Positions 63,862 to 64,000 of a DNA stretch of 64,000 nt are shown piece after piece (the first letter of the stretch is position 1; every line of letters starts with the position of its first letter). The translations under genes and the position numbers were made by a program. Under the pieces are notes generated by a model that was given only the letters and a program-made list of their open reading frames with translations, was not told the DNA's origin and did not search any database. The stretch comes from Tetraselmis striata (Eukaryota > Chlorophyta > Chlorodendrophyceae > Chlorodendrales > Chlorodendraceae): positions 1 to 64,000 of the forward strand of contig VCJN01002374.1 in the NCBI GenBank assembly GCA_006384855.1, given 5' to 3'.

Positions 63862-64000
63862 GTAGTCCGCCGCCAATGCCCATGATGCCACGCCTGCCCC
63901 ACGTTGCGCAGGCCGCCTCCCTCGCCGACCTGACGTCATCAATCACCAATCACAAACGCCCTGTCTGGACCACCGGCGCGCTGATCCGCTTTGCCTGTCG

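Overview
The window is a nuclear segment of a green alga (Chlorophyta, class not determined). Evidence: GC-rich spliced genes with many short introns, plausible TGTAA polyadenylation signals, telomere-like TTTTAGGG/TTTAGGG repeats, and an algal mix of mobile elements (Ty3/gypsy, piggyBac, LINEs with restriction-like endonuclease features, a tyrosine-recombinase element). Nothing bacterial was seen.

Layout: 1-3.8 kb is a decayed Ty3/gypsy element cut by the window edge. 5.4-8.1 kb (+) is a nine-exon class II O-methyltransferase, convergent with a 14-exon gene (14.5-8.4 kb, -) for a ~1,488-residue eight-pass membrane protein with a large ectodomain. 16.7-30.2 kb is repeat-rich: a piggyBac element with CTAG flanks, an unrecognised spliced gene-like stretch on the minus strand, a LINE remnant and a 649-bp foldback element made of 17 palindromic units. 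31.1-48.5 kb is a gene island: TTI1 (-), a TMEM234-like gene (-), a saposin-like secreted protein (+) and a membrane-anchored purple acid phosphatase (-). 49.3-55.5 kb is again mobile: a 5'-truncated LINE reverse transcriptase abutting telomere-like repeats, a LINE tail, and a tyrosine-recombinase element interrupted by a small LTR element. 56.2-64 kb (+) is the 5' two thirds of RPC1, the largest subunit of RNA polymerase III; it runs off the window.

Exon coordinates were derived by hand from splice-site consensus, reading phase and known family sequence. Five genes (O-methyltransferase, membrane protein, saposin, phosphatase, RPC1) give phase-consistent coding sequences; TTI1 was resolved only in its 5' third. 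A striking feature is long homopolymer tracts, mostly C on the sense strand, inside the introns. No operon-like logic links the genes: they are housekeeping (Pol III, PIKK chaperone), membrane/secretory (phosphatase, saposin-like, TMEM234-like, eight-pass receptor/channel-like) and metabolic (methyltransferase) functions between transposon clusters.
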